Positions 43,861 to 55,663 are shown, counted from the first letter of the stretch. The stretch: 64,000 nt of DNA from Liriodendron chinense (GCA_003013855.2 ML058407.1:3968001-4032000), one strand, 5' to 3'. Notes: generated by a model not told the origin, from the sequence alone. A program made the numbers and translations.

Positions 43861-44382
43861 TATGGTTGTCCTATATGGGGCCTGGACGGACTATAGGAGG
43901 GCCTAGGGCCTAGGGCCATCAGGGGCTTGGGCGACATATCAGGGCCTGAACGACATAAAGGAGCCTTGTCGGCCTATTGGGGGCTTAGGAAGCTTATAAG
44001 GGGCCCGGGCAGCCTATATGAGGCCTGGAAGACCTATCAGGGCCTGGTCAATATACAGGGGCTTAATCGACCTATAGGGGGCCTTAACGGCCTCACAGGG
44101 GATTGGGCAGCTCGGCAATTGTGGTCATTATCGTTCAAAGGTCGTTATTGTAGTGATTGTTTCGGACAATCATTGTGGGGCTACTCGGGTGCAACCTTAA
44201 GAGAATTAAGGTGAGGAGGCGCTTGCTAGACCTGCTCCTCTTTGATGGGGTCCCAAAGGGAAGTTCTGGCCGCAAAACATGATTTTCTTTCTCCCTCATC
44301 ATGGTGATGAACTGGTTTTGGATGTCTAACTTAGACGGTGAGAACACAAAGCTATTCGTAAATTCCCATAGACGACACCAAC
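43861..44382 (-). other. Element-Z internal segment 2, right part
   Basis: The minisatellite continues to about 44105. Then comes a gag-start-like stretch (44107-44355; on the minus strand the sister copies read M.MV.KKGKA). The PBS-like GACGACACCAAC precedes Z3. Confidence 0.65.
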
Positions 44383-45264
44383 TATTGTCGTAGGGATTTG
44401 GACAACAAGTATGAACGGCTGTGATCAGTCAGGTAGCCTTCAACCCTGCACGTGGGAGCTTCTCTGGTCCGTTGAACCTGCAAGAGGAAGATGAATAAGA
44501 AGGGGGGAGGAGCCATTGCGCAGTAGGGGACTCTCTGATGTCAGATCCAGGAATAAGGAGAATTAGGGTTTGAGGGCTAAGATTTTTTATACCTTTGAGG
44601 TGAAGTTTCAAGCCCTATATATAGAACTTGGGGTGGTTTGGAGAGTCGGATCCTCATGAGATACGTTGGTAGAGTCCTAGTAAGGGTAAGATTCTCTCTC
44701 ATGATCATTTCAGAGAGATCTTTCTAAAAAGGGAGGTAGATCCCAGATATTCGAATCTCTACGGATATCTCGAACCGACTCTGAGTGGTCGGTAGATCTC
44801 GGACAGACTTAAGGTGGTCGTCTGATCTAATTCTGGGAGCTTGGACCAACTCAAGGTGGTCATCCGATCTCATTTGGGGAGCTCGGACCGACTCTAGGTT
44901 GTCGGTCGATCTCATACTTGGGGTCCATTTCAGATAGCAGACCTTCCTCGAGGGGATAAAGGTATTCAATAGCTTATTCCTCCTAGGCGGAGTGTCATTG
45001 ATAGGTCTTCGATCATCGATCCTCAGTCCTCCTGGGTAGAATATCATTGATAGGTACTCAGTCCTCATGAGCGAAGTTCCTGCTCTGCTTGTTGCAATTT
45101 TCATAGTCGGTAGAGATCTTTGTCGCATGTCCTCGATATGTGGAGTTCAATACCAGATCTCCTCCCTTGGGCCTTTTGCCCATATTGTAGATCTTGTACT
45201 TTGGGCCCTTGGGCTTATAGGCTTCTTCATGTTTGTGGGCCAGTTGGGGATTTCCCCTATAACA
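44383..45264 (-). repeat. Element-Z LTR 3
   Basis: Starts TATTGTCGTAGGG (first G changed) and ends TTTCCCCTATAACA. TATA box CTATATATAG at about 44618. ACTCAAGGTGGTC and ACTCTAGGTTGTCG units at 44755-44910. Confidence 0.8.
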
Positions 45265-46214
45265 GTTCCCCTCTACATGTGAGTTTGAGCTTATTAGGGG
45301 TCGGGAGTAAGGCTAATAGGATGAGCTGGTTTTTGTTGTTTCTCTGTAGTAGGCCGCGATCGGAATCATGGTCTGACACTATGTGGACAGTTTAAAGGAG
45401 AAGGCCGAGGAGGGTGAGCGTGCCTCCAGGATGTAGAAGGTCGAACTCACAGCAAGAGTTCGGGAGATGATCTTTGTCGTGGGAGTGAGTTATAGTTGCC
45501 GGCTTTATTAGGTCGGCATGTAAAAATGGCCTCGTAGGCTCAACCTTTTTATGCTTAAGCTCAGTTGTAGAGCTGCTAGGGAGGTTTATCGAGGGCATAG
45601 GCAGCCTATTGGGGCCTGGTCGGCCTATAAGGGGCCTGGACGGCCTATAGGTGCCTGGTCGGCCAATAGGGGGCCTGGTTGGCCTATAAGTGCCTTGTTG
45701 GCCTATAGGGGGCCTAGTCAGTCTATCGGAGCCTGAATGGCCGATAGAGGCCTGGTCATCTTATCAAGGGTTTGGGGCATCAGGAGCCTGGGTGGCTTAT
45801 AGGGGCCTGCTTAGCTTATAGGGGTCCTGGAAGGCATATCAAGGCCTAGACGATATATAGGTGCCTAGTTGGCGTATATGGGTCTGGTTGGCTTATCAGG
45901 GCTTGATCGGCCTATAGGGGGCTTGCGTGGCCTGGCTAGCGCAGTCGTTATCGTTCAAAGGTCACTCACAGAGTGATCATTCTGGACAATCATTGTGGGA
46001 CTGCTCAAGCGTAGCTTAGAGAGAATCAAGGTGAGGAGGTGCTCGCTGGACCTGCTCCTCCTCGGTGGGGTCTCGATGGGAGGTTTCAGTCATAACACAT
46101 GCTTTTCCCTTCTTCTTTACCATGGCCATGAATTGGAGAAGAACTAGTTTTGGATGTCTAACTCAGACAGTGAGAACATGAAGCTAGTCGTAAATTTCCA
46201 CAGACTGCGCCAAC
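45265..46214 (-). other. Element-Z internal segment 3
   Basis: PPT, antisense-ORF-like fragment (45350-45485), GGCCTATAGGGGCCTGGTC minisatellite (45580-45945), gag-start-like frame near 46120-46190 (minus strand MAMVKKKGKA) and PBS (GACTGCGCCAAC). Confidence 0.7.
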
Positions 46215-46245
46215 TGTTGTCGTAGGGATTTGGACAACAAATATG

Positions 46246-48247
46246 TGTTAGTGCACTTTTCTGTGGCATACTAGTGCACCTTGTTTGTCAATTACTTAGG
46301 TCAGTGAGTCTAGTGTCGGTTGAGCTTAATGAAGACGAAGACCAAAGACTCAAGATGGACCGGCTGCATCAAGAAAGGAGAAACAGGTAAATGTGATGCC
46401 TTGGTGTGCCTTGCCTTGACCATAACCTAACCCATAACCTCTTAGATGACTTGGACCAACTAGGTATACCCTTAGTCATTATTATTAGTCTTAGAACTCC
46501 ATGAAAAACATGATAAAATAGACTAATTAAAGAGGTGGAAGCTGTTGTAAACAAAACAGCTCAAACAGCAGTTCCCGATAGGACTCAGATCAATCGGACA
46601 GGTGCTCCGATAGGACTTCGATCGATCGGACAGAAATTCCGATCAATCGAAAATTGTCCCAGAAAAAATTGAAAACTCACTGGACATATTTCCGATCAAT
46701 CGGACAGTCTTCCGATCCATCGGAAGGGGCCGTCCGATCGATCGGACAGTGTTCCGATCAATCGGAATTTCTTCCAGAGACTTCTCTGGATAGATTTCCG
46801 ACCAATCGGACTTGTCTCCGATCAATCGGACTGGGCTCCGATCAATCGGACACTTTTTCCGATCAATCGGAGATGCACGAACCTGCCCGTTTTTTTACCG
46901 TTGGAAGAAAATCTATTTAAAAGGGGGATTCTTTTTTGAACTAAGAGGGGATTTTGAGGAGATAGAAGCCACCATTGCTAGAGATCATTAGAGGCTCTAT
47001 CCCAAATCTAAAGCAAGTCATTCTCCTTGTGTTTTCATCATAAGCTTGGGCCATTCAATGGCATCTTGAGAATGGACTTGTTCCCTCTTGATTCCTAGGG
47101 TTTAGACACCTTGATGATAGTTAAATCCTTTGTCTAAATACTACCTAGGAGTCCATTTAGGTGCATTCCTCTAGGAAACCCATTTCCTACCATTTGTAGA
47201 GGTTTCACCATTCCCTAGCACCTTGGGCATCTCCAATGGAGCATCACATGCAAGGTATCTGATCTTGGAGCTGAAGCCTTGGCAAAGCAACGGCGTCAAC
47301 GATCGGGGGAGCACAAGGGGGGCTGATTCAAGCACGGGAGAGAGAGAAGAGAAAACCCAAGACGGCGCTACAAAGGGGCTCAATCCGACAAGTAAGGTTG
47401 TCTTGTTAGGAGTCCATCCACTCAATTCCCTGTGGGAGTTGAGTGTAGAGTTTGTTTGACAAACTCGCCCCGGGGTCGTTAGCCGATCCTTGGCCTATTA
47501 GTTGGGCCTAAAATCTAGGGACGTCAGCCGTTCCTTGGCACGTTAGTCGGGCCTAAAACAAAGTCTCCAAGGGGGAGCCACCAACACGGGTGCAAACTCC
47601 CCGGTTGGGAGGAACCTGTAAACTCCCCGGTTGGGTGGATCCGAGTTAAAACACCTTGGTTGGGAGGAACCAGATTTAAACTCCCCAGTGAATGCCGGTG
47701 TGCTCAAAGGGGTTGAGTACTTGAACCGGGAGTGGAGTAGACACGTAGTCGAACCACTATACATCCTTGTGCTTGTGATTGTTCTTGAGCACATTTCTCC
47801 TTATGCATTGCGTTTAACTTGTTAATTATGAATGCTTAGTTAGGAATGTATGCTAGGCACTTGATAGGCACATCCACACTCATAAGATGTACTTTCACTA
47901 CCTCAAGTAGACTTGAACTTCTTGATCCATCCTCACTCAAGTCTATTCGAGTAGCATAGACTAGGTTCTTCATTAGCTTAATCATTTAATTAATCTATGC
48001 TTGTTAATACTAAGTTGTTTATAGATTTTATCATATGCTAGTCTTTTGATTGGACCCACTTAGGCTTGGAAGCCAAAGTGTTATCGCTTACGTAGTTCAA
48101 TTTGTTAAATTTGTTAAGTAGGTGAAAAGATTTTAAAAAAGGTCCTAATCACCCCCTCCTATAGGTTTAGCCATAATTCTAGTTGCTCTTTAAACTTCCG
48201 CACGTGTATGCATAGGGTGTCGTGTTAGACTACCCGACGCAATTTCA
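46246..48247 (+). mobile_element. Solo LTR of the SIRE-like family (LTR D)
   Basis: TGTTAGTGCACTTTTCTGTG to GACGCAATTTCA, 2002 bp, flanked by ATATG at 46241-46245 and 48248-48252 (perfect 5-bp TSD). It lies in element-Z LTR 4, where unoccupied sister LTRs show the empty site. No PBS or PPT adjoins it. It contains the CCGATCAATCGG cluster (46573-46871), a TATA box (TATTTAAAAG, 46913-46922) and the AACTCCCCGGTTGGG block (47600-47690). Confidence 0.93.
46573..46922 (+). promoter_or_regulatory. CCGATCAATCGG palindrome cluster and TATA box of LTR D
   Basis: TCCGATCAATCGGA or near variants (CCGATCCATCGG, CGATCGATCGG) occur about ten times in ~300 bp, spaced irregularly and separated by varied sequence. 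The cluster ends ~40 bp before TATTTAAAAG. The half-site is CGAT facing ATCG with a 2-bp spacer. The positional equivalent in LTR B, C and E is a different palindrome. Confidence 0.75.
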
Positions 48248-49065
48248 ATATGAACAACTGTGATAAACCACGTAGCCTCCAAACCTGCGCGTGGGAGTTT
48301 TCATGCTCCGCTAAACCTACAAGAGAAAGATGAATAGGCAGGGGGAGCCACTGTGCAGCAGGGGACTCTCTCATGCCTAAGTTAGATCTAGGAATAAAGA
48401 GAGTTATTGTTTGAGGGCTTATATTTTTTGTACCCTTGAGGTGAAGATTCAAGCCCAATATATAGGACTTGGGGGCAGTTTAAAGAGTCGGATCCTCTTG
48501 GGATACGGCGGTAGAGTCCTAGTAGGAGAAAGATTATCTCTCCTGATCGTGTCGGAGATATCTTTCTAAGAAGGAGGTAGATTAAGGAATATTCGCATCT
48601 TCACGGGTATCTCGGACTGACTTTGAGTGTTCGACAGATCTTGGACCAACACTAAGTGGTCGTCCGATCTCGCTTAGAGAGCTTAAACCAACTCTAGGTG
48701 GTCGGCCAATCTCATACTTGTGGTCCATTTCGGACAGAAGACCTTCCTCAGGGGGATAATGGTCTTAAGTAGCGTATTCCTCCTAGGCGGAGTGTAATTG
48801 ACAAATCCTCGGTCTTCGGTCCCCGGTCCTCTTAGGTGGAATGTCATTGACAGATCCTCGGTCCTCATGGGCAAAGTTCCTGCTCTGCTTATTGTAGTTG
48901 TTTTCGTATTCGGTAGAGATCGTCATCGCATGTCCTCGAGATGTGGAGCTCGGTACCAGAGCTTCTCCCTTGGGCTTTTTCCCAAATTGTATATCTTATA
49001 CTTTTATCCATTGGGACTATCAGCTTCTTCCTATTTGTGTGCCAGCTCGGAGTTTCCCCATAACA

Positions 49066-50026
49066 GTTGCCCTTACTCCCAAGATCGAGCTTGTTAAGGC
49101 TTGGGAGTAAGGCTAATAGGACGAGGTGTTTTTTGTTGTTTCTCCTTAGTAGGCCACGTCCAGAATCATGGTCTAACACTACGTGGACCATATAAGGAAG
49201 AAGGTCGTAGAGGCTGAGTGCACCTCTGCTGTGCAAAATGCTGAAATCACGAAAAGATTTTAGGAGGTGATCTTAGTCGTTAGAGTGAGTTATAGTTGCC
49301 AACATTGTTAGAACGGCATGTAGAGGTGGCCTTATTGGTTCAGGCTTTGTATGCTTTATCTCAGTTAGAGAGTTGTTAGGGTGGCCTATCGGGGGCCTAG
49401 GTAGCCTATTAGGGGGCCCGGGAGGGCTATAAAGGGTTGGGTTGGCCTATAGGGGTTAGACGACCTATAGGCTGTTGGTAGGCCTATAGGGGACTTGGTC
49501 AGCTTATAGGGGGCTTGGTTGGTCTATCAGGGCTTAGATGGCCTATAGGGGCCTGGTTGTCCTATTAGGGACTTGGGTGTCCTATTAGAGGCCTCGGCGG
49601 CCTATAGGGGGCGTAAAAGGCCTATACCATCCTAGGCGGCCTATAAGGGACCTGAAAGTCCTATCAGGGCTTAGACGACCAATAGGGGCCTGGTCGACCT
49701 ATAGGGATCTGGTCGGCCTATCAGGGGCCTAAAAGGCCTATCATGGGCCTAGACGATCGAATGAAGCGGTCGTTCTCATTCGAAAGTCGCTTCTGGTGTG
49801 ATTGCTCCAGACCATCATTGTGGGGTTACTTGGGTGCAGCCTTGAGAGAATCAAGGTGAGGAGGCGCTCTTTGGACCTGCTCCTCCCCGTTGGGATCCCA
49901 GCCGTAACACATGCTTTCCCCTTCTTCATAACTATGGCCATGAACTAGAGAAGAGCTAGTTTTGAAAGTCTAACTCAGACGTTGAGAAAACGAAGCTAGT
50001 CATAAATTCCCACATATGGTGCCAAC
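49066..50026 (-). other. Element-Z internal segment 4
   Basis: PPT, antisense-ORF-like fragment (49148-49275), GGCC minisatellite (49378-49765) with many GGCCTATAGGGG units, gag-start-like frame on the minus strand (49741-49941: MAIVMKKGKACVTAG) and a PBS with one change (GGTGCCAAC). Confidence 0.7.
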
Positions 50027-50913
50027 TGTTGTCACAAGGATTTGGACAACGAATATGAACGACTGTGATTAGCCACGTAGCCTTCAACCCTACACGTGGG
50101 AGCTTCCCTGGTCCGTTGAACCTGTAAAAGGAAGATGAATAGGCAGGGGGAAGGAACAATTGCGCAGCAGGGACTCTCCGATGCCTAAGTCAAATCCAGG
50201 AAAAGGAGAATTAGGTTTTGAGGGCTAATATTTTTCGTACCTTTGAGTTGAAGATCCAAGCCCTATATATAGGACTTAGGGGTAGTTTGGATAGTTCGAT
50301 CCTCTCGTGATACGCCAGGTAAAGTCCTAGTAGGAGAAAGATTCACTTTCTGGTCATTTGAGAGATATCTTTCTAAGAAGGGAGGTAAATCCAGGAATAT
50401 TCGGATCTTCACGGGTATCTCGGACTGACTCTGACTAGTTGGAAGATCTCAAACCGACTCTAGGTGGTCGACCGATCTCATTCGAGGATCTCAGACTGAA
50501 TCTTGGTGGTCGTCTGATCTCACTTAGGGATCTCAGACTAACTCTAGGTGGTTGGCTAATCTCATTCTTGGGGTCCGTTTCGAACAACAAATATTCCTCA
50601 GGGGGATAGTGGTCTTCGGTAGCGTATTCCTCCTAGGCAGAGTGTAATTGATAGGTCCTCGGTCCTCGATCCTTGATCCTCCTACGTAGAATGTCTTTGA
50701 CAGGTCGTCAGTCCTCATGGGCCGAGTTCTTGCTCTTCTTGTTGCAGTTGTCGTAGTTAATAGAGATCGTCATCGCATGTCCTCGAGATGTGGAGCTCGA
50801 TACCAGAGCTCCTCCTTTGGGACTTTTTCCTACATTGTAGATCTTATACTTTAGGCCCTTGGGCCTATGGGATTCTTCTTATTTGTGGGCCATCTCAGAA
50901 TTTCCGCATAATA
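50027..50913 (-). repeat. Element-Z LTR 5
   Basis: Starts TGTTGTCACAAGGATTTGG, ends TTTCCGCATAATA. TATA box CTATATATAG at about 50265; tandem units at 50405-50560. Confidence 0.8.
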
Positions 50914-51812
50914 ATTCCCCTTACTCTCGAGGCCAGGCTTGTTAAGGCTTGGGAGTAAGGTTAATAGGACAAGCTTATTTTTGTTGTTTCTCTGTAGTAG
51001 TCTATGTTCGGAATCATGGTCTGACACTACGTGGACCGTCTGAAGAAGAAGGCTACGGAGGATGAGCGCACCTCCGCGGTGTGGAAGGCCGAACTCACAG
51101 CAAGAATTCGTGAGTTGATCTCAATCGTGGGAGTCAGTTATATTTGTCAATTGTGTTAGGTCGATATGTGGAGGTGGCCTCATAGATTCATCCTTTCTAG
51201 GATTTAACTCAGTTTAAGAGCTATGTGGGCGGCCTATCAAGGGCCCTAAAAGCTCATAAGGGCCTTGATCGGCCTATAAATGACATGGATGGCCTATAGG
51301 GGGCTTGTTCGGCCTTTCATGTGGGCCTAGATGACCTATGATGGGCCTGGGCGGCCTATCAGGGCCTAGACGACCTATAGGGGCCCTAGTGGCCTATAGG
51401 GAGCCTAGATGGCCTATAAGGGCCTAGATGACCTATAGGGGCCTGGGTGGCCTATAGCGGTCTGGTCGGCTTATCAGGGCTTGGTCGGCTTATAGGGGGC
51501 CTAGATGGCCTACCAAGGGCCTGGGCAGCTCGGCTGGCGCAGTCGTTGGCGTTCAAAGGTCGCTCCTGGCGTGGTCATTCATGACTATCATCGTGAGGCT
51601 GCTCGGGTGCAGCGTTGAGAGAATTAAGGTGAAGAGGCACTTGCTGGACTTGCTCCTCCCCAATGAGATCCCAGCGGGAGTTTCCGGCCACAGCACATGC
51701 TTTCCCCTTCTTCTTCACCTTGTCGATGACCTCGAGAATAACTAATTTTGGATGTCTAACTCAGACAATGAGAACACGAAGCTAGTCGTAAATTTTCACA
51801 GGCGGCGCCAAC
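50914..51812 (-). other. Element-Z internal segment 5
   Basis: Antisense-ORF-like fragment (50996-51130), GGCC minisatellite (51225-51535), gag-start-like region (51600-51730), and the clean PBS GGCGGCGCCAAC just before LTR 6. Confidence 0.7.
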
Positions 51813-52389
51813 TGTTGTCATGAGGATTTGGACAACGAATATGAACGGTTGTGATTAGCCATGTAGCCTTCAACCATACACGTGGGAGCTTCCCTGGTCC
51901 GTTGATATTGCAATAGAAAGATGCATAGGCAGGAGGGAGGAGCCACTTTGCTGCAAGGGACTTTGCAATGCATAAGTCAGATTCAGGAACAAAGAGAATT
52001 CGGTTTGAGGGCTCAGTTTTTTTTTTACATTTGAGGTAAAGATCCAAGCCCTATATATAAGACTTGGGGGAGGTTTGGAGAGTTGGATCCTCTTGGGATA
52101 TGTCGATAGAGTCCCAGTAGGGGAAAGATTCTCTCTCCTGATCGTGTCGAAGAGGTCTTTCTTAGAAAGGAGGTAGATCTCAGAATATTCGGATCTCTGT
52201 GCGTATCTCAAACCGATTCTAAGTAGTCAGGCAAATCTTAGACCGAATCTAGGTGGTCGGACAATCTCATTCAAGGAGCTTAGACCGACTCTAGGTGGTG
52301 GGCTGATCTCATTCGGGGAGCTAGAACTGACTCTAGGTGGTCAGTTGATCTCATTCTAGGAGCTCGGACTAACTTTAAGTGGTCCACCG
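51813..52389 (-). repeat. Element-Z LTR 6, lower part
   Basis: Starts TGTTGTCATGAGGATTTGG. TATA box CTATATATAA near 52055. The tandem unit array (from 52200) breaks off at the copia insertion at about 52390; the LTR resumes at 55182. Confidence 0.8.
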
Positions 52390-52593
52390 TGAAGAGTTTT
52401 AGATTTAGCTGGAAAATGATCCGGTAATAGTACACATGGATTGATGTATATTTATAGATGGAATTACAATGTAATGAGATAAGGATGAGTGATTGTTATC
52501 TTGATAAGTACAGGTTGTTAAGATAAGAATGGATCCTCCTTTTGTTATCTTTAACCAGTTGGAGAAAGAGTTGGATGACCTGTCAATACGCCC

Positions 52594-54480
52594 TCACAAG
52601 CTAAACAGGGTATCAAACACGTGAAGCTTGCCTTGTAATATAGTGAACCTGGCAGTACTGAATCCTTTGGTAAAAATATCAGCCACATGATCGATTGTAG
52701 CAATGAAGCGAATTATAAGATCACCTCTAGTGACCTTTTCTCGTATAAAATGATAGTCCACCTCAACATGTTTTGTACGTGCATGATAAACTGGATTGGA
52801 AGCCAAGGAGATTGCACTAACATTATCGCAAATAGAATTCGAGGCTCTTTCAAGTAAATTGTCAAATCACATAGCACCATTAGGATCTAATATAACTCAG
52901 CAGTAGTGACAACTAGAGACTGATATTCTAACTCGGTACTAGAGCAAGAAATTGTAGGTTACTTCTTAGCACTCCGTGAAATGAGATTGGCCCCAAGAAA
53001 AATAGCATATCCCAACATAGAACGATGATCATCAGGATATCCAGCCCAATCAGCATCAGAATAGGCCGTAATTGTAAGTGGACCTTTAGTAAGTTTGAGG
53101 CCATGCGAGATGGTCCCTTTGAGAAAGCGCAGAATACGCTTAACCGCAAGCCAGTGCGTTGATCTTGGAGCATGCATAAATTAATAAACTTGATTAACAG
53201 AAAATGTTATATCAGGACATGTAAGTGTAAAAGTACACCAACCACACTACGATATTCATAGGGATCAGATAGAGGATCACCATCGAGTTAGAAAGCTTAG
53301 AGCCTGATATAACTGGAGACCGTAAGGGCTTTGCTCCTTGCATATTTGTGCAACATAGTAGATTAGAGATATATTTGGACTAAGTGAGATACATGGTGGA
53401 TGTAACGCGATGTACCCCAATACCAAGGTAATAATGGAGTGGGCCCAAGTCTTTCATAAAAAAAAAAAAAAAAGACGACTGAGATCAGTTAGGAGGTGAG
53501 TAAGGGCCTCACTATAACTACCAGTGATTACAATATCATCCACATATATCGGTATGATAGTGAACTCCTGAGCAAAGCGTCGAACATATAGTAAAGTATT
53601 AGCAGAGGAAGCGATAAACACAAGGCCTTGAAGATATGAAGTAAGATAAAGATACATGGTGCTTGTTTAACGCCATATAAAGCTTTGTGGAGACAATAGA
53701 CATGATGAGGTCGTGAAGGATCCACAAAACCTTAGGGTTATGTCATATAAACTTCTTCAGCTAGCTCCCCATGCAAAAAGGCATTTTGAACATCAAGTTG
53801 TTGGATTGGCCAATCATAGGAGAGAGCAAGAGAAAGAACCATCCGAATTGTAGTGTGCATGACAATTGGATTGAGCGTATCACCATAATCGATTCGAGGT
53901 TGCTGATGAAATCCTTTAGCAACAAGACAGGCCTTGTAACATTTAATAGAGCCATCAGAACGTTGTTTGACTTTAAAGACCCACTTACAACCTACTACAT
54001 TTTGGTTAAAGGAAGGAGGAACCAAGGTCAACTGCCTTGTTTTTGCAGTGCATCAAATTCCAAAGCCATGGCTGCACGCCACTCGGATGATTTAACCTCC
54101 TGAATATAACTTGTAGGCTCAACAGGTAGGGGGTTGGCTTGAATATTTAAAGACAATGGATATTTAGAGGCAAGAAAAGTTATAGGTTTGAAAATACCAT
54201 CTTTGGCCCTAGTCCTCATATTATGAGAGGGTAAAAGGGGTAGAGGTGGTGGTGGAGGTGGAGATGGAGGTTGAGATGGAGATGGAGATGGAGATGGTGG
54301 TAGAAGAAATTGAGTAGAAGTAGGTGAAGAAAGGAAGGTGAGTGGTTGATTGTTATCTATAAAAGTGGTAGAGGTCATGGGTATAGATGCTTCTGAACTA
54401 TTAGATGGTATGAAAAGTTGACCCAGTTGAACAAGAGTATCTAAAAGAGCACAGGTCGATCCTTATCCATGGGAAGGATG
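52594..54480 (-). pseudogene. Copia integrase tail, reverse transcriptase and RNase H
   Basis: The minus strand from 54378 reads a proline-rich linker, SYIQEVKSSEWRAAMALEFDAL, then VGCKWVFKVKQRSDGSIKCYKACLVAKGFHQQ, DYGDTLNPIV and QQLDVQNAFLHGELAEEVYMT (RT), HKALYGVKQAPC, the YVDDIVITG catalytic motif in a neighbouring frame (about 53520-53560), STHWLAVKRILRFLKGTISHGL, YSDADWAGYPDDHRS, and YHARTKHVEVDYHFIREKV...ADIFTKGFSTARF (RNase H and C-terminal). Stops and frameshifts (one at a 15-base A run near 53460-53474) disable it. Confidence 0.85.
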
Positions 54481-55180
54481 TATAGCGTTATCCGTAGGTG
54501 CAAATGGGTAATTCTTCTCATCAAAGACCACACGATGACACATATATACCCGTTTGGAAATCAGATCAAAACATTTGTATCCTTTATAATTTCTCCCATA
54601 ACTAAGAAAAACACAAGGAATGGTATGGAAAGCAAGTTTACTTTGTTGGTAAGGATGAATGAATGGATAACACCGACAACCAAAGCTACGAAGAATGGTA
54701 TAATTAGGTGTTACTTGAAATATTTTTTATAAGGTGAGAGAAAAGCTAGAGTATGAGTGGGCATTCGGTTAATAAGAAAGACAGCAGTGGCAAATGCATC
54801 ATCCCAAAAGGTAAAAGGAAAACTTGAATGTGCCAAAAGACTTAAGCTAGTTTCAACAATATGGCAAGCTTTCATTTAGCAAGTCCATTTTTTTCTGGTG
54901 TGTATGGACACGAGATACGATGAGTGATGCTACTAACAGATAAAAAATTCTTAAATTGAGTGCTCACATATTCTCCCCCACCATCTGTTTGAAGAGATTT
55001 AATTTTTCATCTAAGTATATTTTCAACCAAAGATTTAAAGGAGAGAAAAATATCATAATCTTGGGATTTAGTTTCAAGAGTAAACATCTAACAATAATGA
55101 CTAAAATCATCTAAAAACGTAACATAAAAAAGAGCACCTGATAATGAGGGATTTAAAATCATCTATAAATGTAACATAAA
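54481..55180 (-). pseudogene. Copia integrase C-terminal remnant
   Basis: Minus-strand fragments carry KCFDLISKRVYMCHRVVFDE-type order (plus sequence 54510-54570), and LNAHSSFPFTFWDDAFATAVFLINRMP near 54760-54840, the 'W.DA...A..LINR.P' segment of copia integrase. The fragment ends in AT-rich sequence at the junction with element Z, where a ~33-bp stretch (AAAATCATCTA.AAA.GTAAC) is repeated. Confidence 0.6.
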
Positions 55181-55181
55181 A

Positions 55182-55585
55182 TCATCTCATTCGGGGAGCT
55201 CATACCAACTTTAGGTGGTCGACCAATCGCATACTTGGGGTTTGTTTCGGATAGCAGACCTTCCTCAGGGGGATAGTGGTCTTTGGTAGCGTATTCCTCC
55301 GGGGGGGAGTGTCATTGATAGGTCCTCTGTCCTTGATCCTCAATCCTCCTGGGCGGATTGTCATTAAGAGGTCGTCGGTCCTTGGTCCTCCTGGGCGAAG
55401 TTCTTACTTTACTTGTTGTAGTTGTCATAATCGCTAGATATCGTCATCGCATGTCCTCAGGATGTGGAGCTCGGTACCAGAGCTCATCCCTTAGGCCTTT
55501 TGCCCAGATTGTAGATCTTGTACTTTGTGCCCTTAGGGCTTATAAGCTTCTTCCTGTTTGTGGGCTAGCTCGGAATTTCCTCGTA
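55182..55585 (-). repeat. Element-Z LTR 6, upper part
   Basis: CATTCGGGGAGCTCATACC, CGACCAATCGCATACTTGGGG and the following text match the upper part of the other Z LTRs. The end (TTTCCTCGTAATAA) merges into a TAA microsatellite where the others end CCATAACA. Confidence 0.75.
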
Positions 55586-55618
55586 ATAATAATAATAATA
55601 ATAATAATAATTATTATA

Positions 55619-55663
<45 letters not shown>
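55584..55663. repeat. (TAA)n-(TTA)n microsatellite
   Basis: About eight TAA units, then ATTATTATATA, then about sixteen TTA units. The two blocks are inverted and can pair. Confidence 0.95.

Larger units (their letters stand above)
46215..49065 (-). repeat. Element-Z LTR 4, split by a SIRE-family LTR
   Basis: TGTTGTCGTAGGGATTTGGACAAC... breaks at 46245 and resumes at 48253 (AACAACTGTG), ending CCCCATAACA at 49065. Removing 46246-48252 restores GGACAACAAATATGAACAA, the form of the intact sister LTRs. TATA box near 48455; repeat units at 48600-48715. Confidence 0.85.
52390..55180 (-). mobile_element. 5'-truncated minus-strand copia element
   Basis: A short LTR (52390-52585, 196 bp; minus strand TGACAGGTCATCC...TCTTCA) is preceded on the minus strand by a weak polypurine tract (TGTGAGGGCG). 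Then come RNase H, RT and the integrase C-terminal part. The element ends abruptly near 55180 in what should be integrase. No 5' LTR, gag or protease. It interrupts element-Z LTR 6. Confidence 0.8.
26688..55585 (-). mobile_element. Tandem array of a non-autonomous Tat-like LTR element (element Z)
   Basis: Six LTRs (Z1-Z6) alternate head-to-tail with internal segments of ~0.9-1.0 kb, so that neighbouring units share an LTR. Each LTR in plus coordinates starts TGTTGTCRYAGGGATTTGG and ends CCATAACA. The sequence GGCGCCAAC just before each LTR, read on the minus strand, is the Tat-type PBS (GTTGGCGCC.TCTGTG), and GGAGTAGGGGGTAAC after each LTR is the polypurine tract, so the elements run on the minus strand. 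The internal parts lack protease, RT and integrase. They hold a gag-start-like frame, a GGCC minisatellite and a fragment resembling the antisense ORF of Tat elements. Four later insertions interrupt the array (27872-38651, 39581-43855, 46246-48247, 52390-~55180). Confidence 0.8.

Noticed and set aside
45580..45945. GGCC minisatellite as a CRISPR or coding repeat
   Set aside because: Units and spacers are degenerate and of variable length, and frames through it are products of the repeat.
46573..46871. Repeated TCCGATCAATCGGA units resembling a CRISPR array
   Set aside because: Spacing is irregular, the unit is a 14-bp palindrome, no cas genes are near and the context is a plant LTR promoter.
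54028..54378. Proline-rich minus frame as an independent cell-wall-type protein
   Set aside because: It runs into copia RT sequence in the same order as the integrase-RT linker of copia elements.
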